Shown here piece after piece: positions 30,451 through 45,100 of a stretch of DNA of 64,000 nt. The notes beneath the pieces are model-generated. The model saw only the letters and a program-made list of their open reading frames with translations, was not told where the DNA came from and searched no databases. Both the position numbers and the translations under genes were made by a program. The first letter of the stretch is position 1, and every line of letters starts with the position of its first letter. The DNA is taken from positions 274,469,426 through 274,533,425 of the forward strand of contig CP136063.1 of assembly GCA_032622095.1 (NCBI GenBank), written 5' to 3'. Origin of the DNA: Siphonodentalium dalli. Lineage: Eukaryota; Mollusca; Scaphopoda; Gadilida; Siphonodentaliidae.

Positions 30451-33400
30451 GTTTGCCAACTATGGGCGGTAACTCTTCAGGGAAAGCGCGGACACAAGTT
30501 TTTATGCCCGTGGGCAGTAGTGCATATCGAGATGTGCATACGGTCTAATTTTCGATGCTCTGCTTCTTATAATTTCCGAGATAATAAAATGACATTTTTT
30601 CAAATAAAGGGAGATAACTCCTCGGTAAAAGCGCGGACAAAATCGTTATGGGCCATAGGCATAGAACTCATGTACCCCAACCTACTTACCAAGTTTTAGT
30701 GTCCTACTTCTTGTACTTTTCGAGTAATAGTGATTACAAAAGTGTCAAGTATAATAATAATAACAATGAAAAATAATCGCAAAAGGGCCATAACTCCGCC
30801 AAGAAACATTGGGCGGAAATCCGGATACCATTATATCTAGTAAACCTTCGATGCCTATATTCGCTAGAGATTTCGCGTTCCTACTGCAATCAGTTTCTGA
30901 GTATTTCGAAATAAACGGAAAACGACCTCAGTAGAAAAACAATATACTTCCTTGGTTACACCATGGAAGTATAATAATAGGGCAAATCATGAGCTCAATA
31001 AATCGCAGTTAAGGGACGGAAAATATGAATTAGGATGATTATATCTTTCCCTTAACATGTGTGGGTTGATCTCAAGTGTTTGGGAGTGACCCCACCCCTG
31101 CCTCGAAATTGGGTGACGGGATTGGGAAATAGTCAAACCCGGCCCAAAATGCGAATTTTGAGAGCCCGTAACTCCGTTATTTTCCAATGGATTTAAAAAT
31201 TGTTTTGAGTATTGTGATCAGCTACTTACATTGATTATTTGTTATAAATTTTGTCTGATTCAGAGACGAATAACATTTTGTTTATTGGAAAGAATACGGG
31301 CCCACATTCAAAGTTTGAGGGCCCAAATCTCCGCCATTTTTTAACGGATTTACAATCTGTTTTCAGTTTTATGATCAACGTGTATGGTATATGTTATATA
31401 TCAAGTTTCATATGATTCGGAGACGAAATAAATTTTGGTACCCCGGACCACCCCTCCCCTAACCCACAACACTGAACCGACACTGGCAAAATTTGGCTCA
31501 TCGCGTGCTCTCTTCAGACCGCACGCATTGGCGTATCAGATAACATCCAAAGTTTGACATCTTCGGAGGAGATGTGATCACAAGCATATGGGGCCAAATT
31601 TGCATTGTTTGAAGGCCCACAACTCTGACATTTTTCAATGGATTTTCGAAATTCTTTCAGTTTCTAGATCGGTTGACGGTATGGATGTTATATTCCAAGT
31701 TTCATCCGATTCGGAGAAGAATACAAAATTGGTACCCCGGACCACCCCTCCCCTGACCCACAACACTGAACCGACACTGGCAAAATTTGACCCATCGCGT
31801 GCTCTCTTCAGACCGCACGAATTGGCGTATCAGATGACATCCAAAGTTTGACATCTTCGGAGGAGATGTGATCACAAGCACATGGGACCAAATTGCAAAC
31901 TTTGAGGGCCCGTTACTCTTGCATTTTATCTCGGATTTCAAAAATCTTTTCCGATATGGGTTTGTTTTCGTTCAGGGAATCTATATACTTAAATAGATAA
32001 ATGTTAATGAAAAAAAAAAAATCGAAAATTTTGCCCCCCACCCCAGTGTAAAAATATATGTCCAACCCTGTCAAATTTTCTTCCTTGGACTAAGCTGACA
32101 ACGGTCAATACGACTACAAAAACCAAATGCAGTATTCTGGAATAATACGGGAGGACAACAGAGTACAATAAAATAGAGGTTTGCCAACTATGGGCGGTAA
32201 CTCTTCAGGGAAAGCGCGGACACAAGTTTTTATGCCCGTGGGCAGTAGTGCATATCGAGATGTGCATACGGTCTAATTTTCGATGCTCTGCTTCTTATAA
32301 TTTCCGAGATAATAAAATGACATTTTTTCAAATAAAGGGAGATAACTCCTCGGTAAAAGCGCGGACAAAATCGTTATGGGCCATAGGCATAGAACTCATG
32401 TACCCCAACCTACTTACCAAGTTTTAGTGTCCTACTTCTTGTACTTTTCGAGTAATAGTGATTACAAAAGTGTCAAGTATAATAATAATAACAATGAAAA
32501 ATAATCGCAAAAGGGCCATAACTCCGCCAAGAAACATTGGGCGGAAATCCGGATACCATTATATCTAGTAAACCTTCGATGCCTATATTCGCTAGAGATT
32601 TCGCGTTCCTACTGCAATCAGTTTCTGAGTATTTCGAAATAAACGGAAAACGACCTCAGTAGAAAAACAATATACTTCCTTGGTTACACCATGGAAGTAT
32701 AATAATAGGGCAAATCATGAGCTCAATAAATCGCAGTTAAGGGACGGAAAATATGAATTAGGATGATTATATCTTTCCCTTAACATGTGTGGGTTGATCT
32801 CAAGTGTTTGGGAGTGACCCCACCCCTGCCTCGAAATTGGGTGACGGGATTGGGAAATAGTCAAACCCGGCCCAAAATGCGAATTTTGAGAGCCCGTAAC
32901 TCCGTTATTTTCCAATGGATTTAAAAATTGTTTTGAGTATTGTGATCAGCTACTTACATTGATTATTTGTTATAAATTTTGTCTGATTCAGAGACGAATA
33001 ACATTTTGTTTATTGGAAAGAATACGGGCCCACATTCAAAGTTTGAGGGCCCAAATCTCCGCCATTTTTTAACGGATTTACAATCTGTTTTCAGTTTTAT
33101 GATCAACGTGTATGGTATATGTTATATATCAAGTTTCATATGATTCGGAGACGAAATACATTTTGGTACCCCGGACCACCCCTCCCCTAACCCACAACAC
33201 TGAACCGACACTGGCAAAATTTGGCTCATCGCGTGCTCTCTTCAGACCGCACGCATTGGCGTATCAGATAACATCCAAAGTTTGACATCTTCGGAGGAGA
33301 TGTGATCACAAGCATATGGGGCCAAATTTGCATTGTTTGAAGGCCCACAACTCTGACATTTTTCAATGGATTTTCGAAATTCTTTCAGTTTCTAGATCGG

Positions 33401-36170
33401 TTGACGGTATGGATGTTATATTCCAAGTTTCATCCGATTCGGAGAAGAATACAAAATTGGTACCCCGGACCACCCCTCCCCTGACCCACAACACTGAACC
33501 GACACTGGCAAAATTTGGCCCATCGCGTGCTCTCTTCAGACCGCACGAATTGGCGTATCAGATGACATCCAAAGTTTGACATCTTCGGAGGAGATGTGAT
33601 CACAAGCACATGGGACCAAATTGCAAACTTTGAGGGCCCGTTACTCTTGCATTTTATCTCGGATTTCAAAAATCTTTTCCGATATGGGTTTGTTTTCGTT
33701 CAGGGAATCTATATACTTAAATAGATAAATGTTAATGAAAAAAAAAATTTCGAAAATTTTGCCCCCCACCCCAGTGTAAAAATATATGTCCAACCCTGTC
33801 AAATTTTCTTCCTTGGACTAAGCTGACAACGGTCAATACGACTACAAAAACCAAATGCAGTATTCTGGAATAATACGGGAGGACAACAGAGTACAATAAA
33901 ATAGAGGTTTGCCAACTATGGGCGGTAACTCTTCAGGGAAAGCGCGGACACAAGTTTTTATGCCCGTGGGCAGTAGTGCATATCGAGATGTGCATACGGT
34001 CTAATTTTCGATGCTCTGCTTCTTATAATTTCCGAGATAATAAAATGACATTTTTTCAAATAAAGGGAGATAACTCCTCGGTAAAAGCGCGGACAAAATC
34101 GTTATGGGCCATAGGCATAGAACTCATGTACCCCAACCTACTTACCAAGTTTTAGTGTCCTACTTCTTGTACTTTTCGAGTAATAGTGATTACAAAAGTG
34201 TCAAGTATAATAATAATAACAATGAAAAATAATCGCAAAAGGGCCATAACTCCGCCAAGAAACATTGGGCGGAAATCCGGATACCATTATATCTAGTAAA
34301 CCTTCGATGCCTATATTCGCTAGAGATTTCGCGTTCCTACTGCAATCAGTTTCTGAGTATTTCGAAATAAACGGAAAACGACCTCAGTAGAAAAACAATA
34401 TACTTCCTTGGTTACACCATGGAAGTATAATAATAGGGCAAATCATGAGCTCAATAAATCGCAGTTAAGGGACGGAAAATATGAATTAGGATGATTATAT
34501 CTTTCCCTTAACATGTGTGGGTTGATCTCAAGTGTTTGGGAGTGACCCCACCCCTGCCTCGAAATTGGGTGACGGGATTGGGAAATAGTCAAACCCGGCC
34601 CAAAATGCGAATTTTGAGAGCCCGTAACTCCGTTATTTTCCAATGGATTTAAAAATTGTTTTGAGTATTGTGATCAGCTACTTACATTGATTATTTGTTA
34701 TAAATTTTGTCTGATTCAGAGACGAATAACATTTTGTTTATTGGAAAGAATACGGGCCCACATTCAAAGTTTGAGGGCCCAAATCTCCGCCATTTTTTAA
34801 CGGATTTACAATCTGTTTTCAGTTTTATGATCAACGTGTATGGTATATGTTATATATCAAGTTTCATATGATTCGGAGACGAAATAAATTTTGGTACCCC
34901 GGACCACCCCTCCCCTAACCCACAACACTGAACCGACACTGGCAAAATTTGGCTCATCGCGTGCTCTCTTCAGACCGCACGCATTGGCGTATCAGATAAC
35001 ATCCAAAGTTTGACATCTTCGGAGGAGATGTGATCACAAGCATATGGGGCCAAATTTGCATTGTTTGAAGGCCCACAACTCTGACATTTTTCAATGGATT
35101 TTCGAAATTCTTTCAGTTTCTAGATCGGTTGACGGTATGGATGTTATATTCCAAGTTTCATCCGATTCGGAGAAGAATACAAAATTGGTACCCCGGACCA
35201 CCCCTCCCCTGACCCACAACACTGAACCGACACTGGCAAAATTTGGCCCATCGCGTGCTCTCTTCAGACCGCACGAATTGGCGTATCAGATGACATCCAA
35301 AGTTTGACATCTTCGGAGGAGATGTGATCACAAGCACATGGGACCAAATTGCAAACTTTGAGGGCCCGTTACTCTTGCATTTTATCTCGGATTTCAAAAA
35401 TCTTTTCCGATATGGGTTTGTTTTCGTTCAGGGAATCTATATACTTAAATAGATAAATGTTAATGAAAAAAAAAAAATCGAAAATTTTGCCCCCCACCCC
35501 AGTGTAAAAATATATGTCCAACCCTGTCAAATTTTCTTCCTTGGACTAAGCTGACAACGGTCAATACGACTACAAAAACCAAATGCAGTATTCTGGAATA
35601 ATACGGGAGGACAACAGAGTACAATAAAATAGAGGTTTGCCAACTATGGGCGGTAACTCTTCAGGGAAAGCGCGGACACAAGTTTTTATGCCCGTGGGCA
35701 GTAGTGCATATCGAGATGTGCATACGGTCTAATTTTCGATGCTCTGCTTCTTATAATTTCCGAGATAATAAAATGACATTTTTTCAAATAAAGGGAGATA
35801 ACTCCTCGGTAAAAGCGCGGACAAAATCGTTATGGGCCATAGGCATAGAACTCATGTACCCCAACCTACTTACCAAGTTTTAGTGTCCTACTTCTTGTAC
35901 TTTTCGAGTAATAGTGATTACAAAAGTGTCAAGTATAATAATAATAACAATGAAAAATAATCGCAAAAGGGCCATAACTCCGCCAAGAAACATTGGGCGG
36001 AAATCCGGATACCATTATATCTAGTAAACCTTCGATGCCTATATTCGCTAGAGATTTCGCGTTCCTACTGCAATCAGTTTCTGAGTATTTCGAAATAAAC
36101 GGAAAACGACCTCAGTAGAAAAACAATATACTTCCTTGGTTACACCATGGAAGTATAATAATAGGGCAAA

Positions 36171-39100
36171 TCATGAGCTCAATAAATCGCAGTTAAGGGA
36201 CGGAAAATATGAATTAGGATGATTATATCTTTCCCTTAACATGTGTGGGTTGATCTCAAGTGTTTGGGAGTGACCCCACCCCTGCCTCGAAATTGGGTGA
36301 CGGGATTGGGAAATAGTCAAACCCGGCCCAAAATGCGAATTTTGAGAGCCCGTAACTCCGTTATTTTCCAATGGATTTAAAAATTGTTTTGAGTATTGTG
36401 ATCAGCTACTTACATTGATTATTTGTTATAAATTTTGTCTGATTCAGAGACGAATAACATTTTGTTTATTGGAAAGAATACGGGCCCACATTCAAAGTTT
36501 GAGGGCCCAAATCTCCGCCATTTTTTAACGGATTTACAATCTGTTTTCAGTTTTATGATCAACGTGTATGGTATATGTTATATATCAAGTTTCATATGAT
36601 TCGGAGACGAAATACATTTTGGTACCCCGGACCACCCCTCCCCTAACCCACAACACTGAACCGACACTGGCAAAATTTGGCTCATCGCGTGCTCTCTTCA
36701 GACCGCACGCATTGGCGTATCAGATAACATCCAAAGTTTGACATCTTCGGAGGAGATGTGATCACAAGCATATGGGGCCAAATTTGCATTGTTTGAAGGC
36801 CCACAACTCTGACATTTTTCAATGGATTTTCGAAATTCTTTCAGTTTCTAGATCGGTTGACGGTATGGATGTTATATTCCAAGTTTCATCCGATTCGGAG
36901 AAGAATACAAAATTGGTACCCCGGACCACCCCTCCCCTGACCCACAACACTGAACCGACACTGGCAAAATTTGGCCCATCGCGTGCTCTCTTCAGACCGC
37001 ACGAATTGGCGTATCAGATGACATCCAAAGTTTGACATCTTCGGAGGAGATGTGATCACAAGCACATGGGACCAAATTGCAAACTTTGAGGGCCCGTTAC
37101 TCTTGCATTTTATCTCGGATTTCAAAAATCTTTTCCGATATGGGTTTGTTTTCGTTCAGGGAATCTATATACTTAAATAGATAAATGTTAATGAAAAAAA
37201 AAAATTCGAAAATTTTGCCCCCCACCCCAGTGTAAAAATATATGTCCAACCCTGTCAAATTTTCTTCCTTGGACTAAGCTGACAACGGTCAATACGACTA
37301 CAAAAACCAAATGCAGTATTCTGGAATAATACGGGAGGACAACAGAGTACAATAAAATAGAGGTTTGCCAACTATGGGCGGTAACTCTTCAGGGAAAGCG
37401 CGGACACAAGTTTTTATGCCCGTGGGCAGTAGTGCATATCGAGATGTGCATACGGTCTAATTTTCGATGCTCTGCTTCTTATAATTTCCGAGATAATAAA
37501 ATGACATTTTTTCAAATAAAGGGAGATAACTCCTCGGTAAAAGCGCGGACAAAATCGTTATGGGCCATAGGCATAGAACTCATGTACCCCAACCTACTTA
37601 CCAAGTTTTAGTGTCCTACTTCTTGTACTTTTCGAGTAATAGTGATTACAAAAGTGTCAAGTATAATAATAATAACAATGAAAAATAATCGCAAAAGGGC
37701 CATAACTCCGCCAAGAAACATTGGGCGGAAATCCGGATACCATTATATCTAGTAAACCTTCGATGCCTATATTCGCTAGAGATTTCGCGTTCCTACTGCA
37801 ATCAGTTTCTGAGTATTTCGAAATAAACGGAAAACGACCTCAGTAGAAAAACAATATACTTCCTTGGTTACACCATGGAAGTATAATAATAGGGCAAATC
37901 ATGAGCTCAATAAATCGCAGTTAAGGGACGGAAAATATGAATTAGGATGATTATATCTTTCCCTTAACATGTGTGGGTTGATCTCAAGTGTTTGGGAGTG
38001 ACCCCACCCCTGCCTCGAAATTGGGTGACGGGATTGGGAAATAGTCAAACCCGGCCCAAAATGCGAATTTTGAGAGCCCGTAACTCCGTTATTTTTCAAT
38101 GGATTTAAAAATTGTTTTGAGTATTGTGATCAGCTACTTACATTGATTATTTGTTATAAATTTTGTCTGATTCAGAGACGAATAACATTTTGTTTATTGG
38201 AAAGAATACGGGCCCACATTCAAAGTTTGAGGGCCCAAATCTCCGCCATTTTTTAACGGATTTACAATCTGTTTTCAGTTTTATGATCAACGTGTATGGT
38301 ATATGTTATATATCAAGTTTCATATGATTCGGAGACGAAATAAATTTTGGTACCCCGGACCACCCCTCCCCTAACCCACAACACTGAACCGACACTGGCA
38401 AAATTTGGCTCATCGCGTGCTCTCTTCAGACCGCACGCATTGGCGTATCAGATGACATCCAAAGTTTGACATCTTCGGAGGAGATGTGATCACAAGCATA
38501 TGGGGCCAAATTTGCATTGTTTGAAGGCCCACAACTCTGACATTTTTCAATGGATTTTCGAAATTCTTTCAGTTTCTAGATCGGTTGACGGTATGGATGT
38601 TATATTCCAAGTTTCATCCGATTCGGAGAAGAATACAAAATTGGTACCCCGGACCACCCCTCCCCTGACCCACAACACTGAACCGACACTGGCAAAATTT
38701 GGCCCATCGCGTGCTCTCTTCAGACCGCACGAATTGGCGTATCAGATGACATCCAAAGTTTGACATCTTCGGAGGAGATGTGATCACAAGCACATGGGAC
38801 CAAATTGCAAACTTTGAGGGCCCGTTACTCTTGCATTTTATCTCGGATTTCAAAAATCTTTTCCGATATGGGTTTGTTTTCGTTCAGGGAATCTATATAC
38901 TTAAATAGATAAATGTTAATGAAAAAAAAAAAATCGAAAATTTTGCCCCCCACCCCAGTGTAAAAATATATGTCCAACCCTGTCAAATTTTCTTCCTTGG
39001 ACTAAGCTGACAACGGTCAATACGACTACAAAAACCAAATGCAGTATTCTGGAATAATACGGGAGGACAACAGAGTACAATAAAATAGAGGTTTGCCAAC

Positions 39101-42100
39101 TATGGGCGGTAACTCTTCAGGGAAAGCGCGGACACAAGTTTTTATGCCCGTGGGCAGTAGTGCATATCGAGATGTGCATACGGTCTAATTTTCGATGCTC
39201 TGCTTCTTATAATTTCCGAGATAATAAAATGACATTTTTTCAAATAAAGGGAGATAACTCCTCGGTAAAAGCGCGGACAAAATCGTTATGGGCCATAGGC
39301 ATAGAACTCATGTACCCCAACCTACTTACCAAGTTTTAGTGTCCTACTTCTTGTACTTTTCGAGTAATAGTGATTACAAAAGTGTCAAGTATAATAATAA
39401 TAACAATGAAAAATAATCGCAAAAGGGCCATAACTCCGCCAAGAAACATTGGGCGGAAATCCGGATACCATTATATCTAGTAAACCTTCGATGCCTATAT
39501 TCGCTAGAGATTTCGCGTTCCTACTGCAATCAGTTTCTGAGTATTTCGAAATAAACGGAAAACGACCTCAGTAGAAAAACAATATACTTCCTTGGTTACA
39601 CCATGGAAGTATAATAATAGGGCAAATCATGAGCTCAATAAATCGCAGTTAAGGGACGGAAAATATGAATTAGGATGATTATATCTTTCCCTTAACATGT
39701 GTGGGTTGATCTCAAGTGTTTGGGAGTGACCCCACCCCTGCCTCGAAATTGGGTGACGGGATTGGGAAATAGTCAAACCCGGCCCAAAATGCGAATTTTG
39801 AGAGCCCGTAACTCCGTTATTTTCCAATGGATTTAAAAATTGTTTTGAGTATTGTGATCAGCTACTTACATTGATTATTTGTTATAAATTTTGTCTGATT
39901 CAGAGACGAATAACATTTTGTTTATTGGAAAGAATACGGGCCCACATTCAAAGTTTGAGGGCCCAAATCTCCGCCATTTTTTAACGGATTTACAATCTGT
40001 TTTCAGTTTTATGATCAACGTGTATGGTATATGTTATATATCAAGTTTCATATGATTAGGAGACGAAATACATTTTGGTACCCCGGACCACCCCTCCCCT
40101 AACCCACAACACTGAACCGACACTGGCAAAATTTGGCTCATCGCGTGCTCTCTTCAGACCGCACGCATTGGCGTATCAGATAACATCCAAAGTTTGACAT
40201 CTTCGGAGGAGATGTGATCACAAGCATATGGGGCCAAATTTGCATTGTTTGAAGGCCCACAACTCTGACATTTTTCAATGGATTTTCGAAATTCTTTCAG
40301 TTTCTAGATCGGTTGACGGTATGGATGTTATATTCCAAGTTTCATCCGATTCGGAGAAGAATACAAAATTGGTACCCCCGGACCACCCCTCCCCTGACCC
40401 ACAACACTGAACCGACACTGGCAAAATTTGGCCCATCGCGTGCTCTCTTCAGACCGCACGAATTGGCGTATCAGATGACATCCAAAGTTTGACATCTTCG
40501 GAGGAGATGTGATCACAAGCACATGGGACCAAATTGCAAACTTTGAGGGCCCGTTACTCTTGCATTTTATCTCGGATTTCAAAAATCTTTTCCGATATGG
40601 GTTTGTTTTCGTTCAGGGAATCTATATACTTAAATAGATAAATGTTAATGAAAAAAAAAAATTCGAAAATTTTGCCCCCCACCCCAGTGTAAAAATATAT
40701 GTCCAACCCTGTCAAATTTTCTTCCTTGGACTAAGCTGACAACGGTCAATACGACTACAAAAACCAAATGCAGTATTCTGGAATAATACGGGAGGACAAC
40801 AGAGTACAATAAAATAGAGGTTTGCCAACTATGGGCGGTAACTCTTCAGGGAAAGCGCGGACACAAGTTTTTATGCCCGTGGGCAGTAGTGCATATCGAG
40901 ATGTGCATACGGTCTAATTTTCGATGCTCTGCTTCTTATAATTTCCGAGATAATAAAATGACATTTTTTCAAATAAAGGGAGATAACTCCTCGGTAAAAG
41001 CGCGGACAAAATCGTTATGGGCCATAGGCATAGAACTCATGTACCCCAACCTACTTACCAAGTTTTAGTGTCCTACTTCTTGTACTTTTCGAGTAATAGT
41101 GATTACAAAAGTGTCAAGTATAATAATAATAACAATGAAAAATAATCGCAAAAGGGCCATAACTCCGCCAAGAAACATTGGGCGGAAATCCGGATACCAT
41201 TATATCTAGTAAACCTTCGATGCCTATATTCGCTAGAGATTTCGCGTTCCTACTGCAATCAGTTTCTGAGTATTTCGAAATAAACGGAAAACGACCTCAG
41301 TAGAAAAACAATATACTTCCTTGGTTACACCATGGAAGTATAATAATAGGGCAAATCATGAGCTCAATAAATCGCAGTTAAGGGACGGAAAATATGAATT
41401 AGGATGATTATATCTTTCCCTTAACATGTGTGGGTTGATCTCAAGTGTTTGGGAGTGACCCCACCCCCTGCCTCGAAATTGGGTGACGGGATTGGGAAAT
41501 AGTCAAACCCGGCCCAAAATGCGAATTTTGAGAGCCCGTAACTCCGTTATTTTTCAATGGATTTAAAAATTGTTTTGAGTATTGTGATCAGCTACTTACA
41601 TTGATTATTTGTTATAAATTTTGTCTGATTCAGAGACGAATAACATTTTGTTTATTGGAAAGAATACGGGCCCACATTCAAAGTTTGAGGGCCCAAATCT
41701 CCGCCATTTTTTAACGGATTTACAATCTGTTTTCAGTTTTATGATCAACGTGTATGGTATATGTTATATATCAAGTTTCATATGATTCGGAGACGAAATA
41801 AATTTTGGTACCCCGGACCACCCCTCCCCTAACCCACAACACTGAACCGACACTGGCAAAATTTGGCTCATCGCGTGCTCTCTTCAGACCGCACGCATTG
41901 GCGTATCAGATAACATCCAAAGTTTGACATCTTCGGAGGAGATGTGATCACAAGCATATGGGGCCAAATTTGCATTGTTTGAAGGCCCACAACTCTGACA
42001 TTTTTCAATGGATTTTCGAAATTCTTTCAGTTTCTAGATCGGTTGACGGTATGGATGTTATATTCCAAGTTTCATCCGATTCGGAGAAGAATACAAAATT

Positions 42101-45100
42101 GGTACCCCGGACCACCCCTCCCCTGACCCACAACACTGAACCGACACTGGCAAAATTTGGCCCATCGCGTGCTCTCTTCAGACCGCACGAATTGGCGTAT
42201 CAGATGACATCCAAAGTTTGACATCTTCGGAGGAGATGTGATCACAAGCACATGGGACCAAATTGCAAACTTTGAGGGCCCGTTACTCTTGCATTTTATC
42301 TCGGATTTCAAAAATCTTTTCCGATATGGGTTTGTTTTCGTTCAGGGAATCTATATACTTAAATAGATAAATGTTAATGAAAAAAAAAAAATTCGAAAAT
42401 TTTGCCCCCCACCCCAGTGTAAAAATATATGTCCAACCCTGTCAAATTTTCTTCCTTGGACTAAGCTGACAACGGTCAATACGACTACAAAAAACCAAAT
42501 GCAGTATTCTGGAATAATACGGGAGGACAACAGAGTACAATAAAATAGAGGTTTGCCAACTATGGGCGGTAACTCTTCAGGGAAAGCGCGGACACAAGTT
42601 TTTATGCCCGTGGGCAGTAGTGCATATCGAGATGTGCATACGGTCTAATTTTCGATGCTCTGCTTCTTATAATTTCCGAGATAATAAAATGACATTTTTT
42701 CAAATAAAGGGAGATAACTCCTCGGTAAAAGCGCGGACAAAATCGTTATGGGCCATAGGCATAGAACTCATGTACCCCAACCTACTTACCAAGTTTTAGT
42801 GTCCTACTTCTTGTACTTTTCGAGTAATAGTGATTACAAAAGTGTCAAGTATAATAATAATAACAATGAAAAATAATCGCAAAAGGGCCATAACTCCGCC
42901 AAGAAACATTGGGCGGAAATCCGGATACCATTATATCTAGTAAACCTTCGATGCCTATATTCGCTAGAGATTTCGCGTTCCTACTGCAATCAGTTTCTGA
43001 GTATTTCGAAATAAACGGAAAACGACCTCAGTAGAAAAACAATATACTTCCTTGGTTACACCATGGAAGTATAATAATAGGGCAAATCATGAGCTCAATA
43101 AATCGCAGTTAAGGGACGGAAAATATGAATTAGGATGATTATATCTTTCCCTTAACATGTGTGGGTTGATCTCAAGTGGTTTGGGAGTGACCCCACCCCT
43201 GCCTCGAAATTGGGTGACGGGATTGGGAAATAGTCAAACCCGGCCCAAAATGCGAATTTTGAGAGCCCGTAACTCCGTTATTTTCCAATGGATTTAAAAA
43301 TTGTTTTGAGTATTGTGATCAGCTACTTACATTGATTATTTGTTATAAATTTTGTCTGATTCAGAGACGAATAACATTTTGTTTATTGGAAAGAATACGG
43401 GCCCACATTCAAAGTTTGAGGGCCCAAATCTCCGCCATTTTTTAACGGATTTACAATCTGTTTTCAGTTTTATGATCAACGTGTATGGTATATGTTATAT
43501 ATCAAGTTTCATATGATTCGGAGACGAAATACATTTTGGTACCCCGGACCACCCCTCCCCTAACCCACAACACTGAACCGACACTGGCAAAATTTGGCTC
43601 ATCGCGTGCTCTCTTCAGACCGCACGCATTGGCGTATCAGATAACATCCAAAGTTTGACATCTTCGGAGGAGATGTGATCACAAGCATATGGGGCCAAAT
43701 TTGCATTGTTTGAAGGCCCACAACTCTGACATTTTTCAATGGATTTTCGAAATTCTTTCAGTTTCTAGATCGGTTGACGGTATGGATGTTATATTCCAAG
43801 TTTCATCCGATTCGGAGAAGAATACAAAATTGGTACCCACCGGACCACCCCTCCCCTGACCCACAACACTGAACCGACACTGGCAAAATTTGGCCCATCG
43901 CGTGCTCTCTTCAGACCGCACGAATTGGCGTATCAGATGACATCCAAAGTTTGACATCTTCGGAGGAGATGTGATCACAAGCACATGGGACCAAATTGCA
44001 AACTTTGAGGGCCCGTTACTCTTGCATTTTATCTCGGATTTCAAAAATCTTTTCCGATATGGGTTTGTTTTCGTTCAGGGGAATCTATATACTTAAATAG
44101 ATAAATGTTAATGAAAAAAAAAAATTCGAAAATTTTGCCCCCCCACCCCAGTGTAAAAATATATGTCCAACCCTGTCAAATTTTCTTCCTTGGACTAAGC
44201 TGACAACGGTCAATACGACTACAAAAACCAAATGCAGTATTCTGGAATAATACGGGAGGACAACAGAGTACAATAAAATAGAGGTTTGCCAACTATGGGC
44301 GGTAACTCTTCAGGGAAAGCGCGGACACAAGTTTTTATGCCCGTGGGCAGTAGTGCATATCGAGATGTGCATACGGTCTAATTTTCGATGCTCTGCTTCT
44401 TATAATTTCCGAGATAATAAAATGACATTTTTTCAAATAAAGGGAGATAACTCCTCGGTAAAAGCGCGGACAAAATCGTTATGGGCCATAGGCATAGAAC
44501 TCATGTACCCCAACCTACTTACCAAGTTTTAGTGTCCTACTTCTTGTACTTTTCGAGTAATAGTGATTACAAAAAGTGTCAAGTATAATAATAATAACAA
44601 TGAAAAATAATCGCAAAAGGGCCATAACTCCGCCAAGAAACATTGGGCGGAAATCCGGATACCATTATATCTAGTAAACCTTCGATGCCTATATTCGCTA
44701 GAGATTTCGCGTTCCTACTGCAATCAGTTTCTGAGTATTTCGAAATAAACGGAAAACGACCTCAGTAGAAAAACAATATACTTCCTTGGTTACACCATGG
44801 AAGTATAATAATAGGGCAAATCATGAGCTCAATAAATCGCAGTTAAGGGACGGAAAATATGAATTAGGATGATTATATCTTTCCCTTAACATGTGTGGGT
44901 TGATCTCAAGTGTTTGGGAGTGACCCCACCCCTGCCTCGAAATTGGGTGACGGGATTGGGAAATAGTCAAACCCGGCCCAAAATGCGAATTTTGAGAGCC
45001 CGTAACTCCGTTATTTTTCAATGGATTTAAAAATTGTTTTGAGTATTGTGATCAGCTACTTACATTGATTATTTGTTATAAATTTTGTCTGATTCAGAGA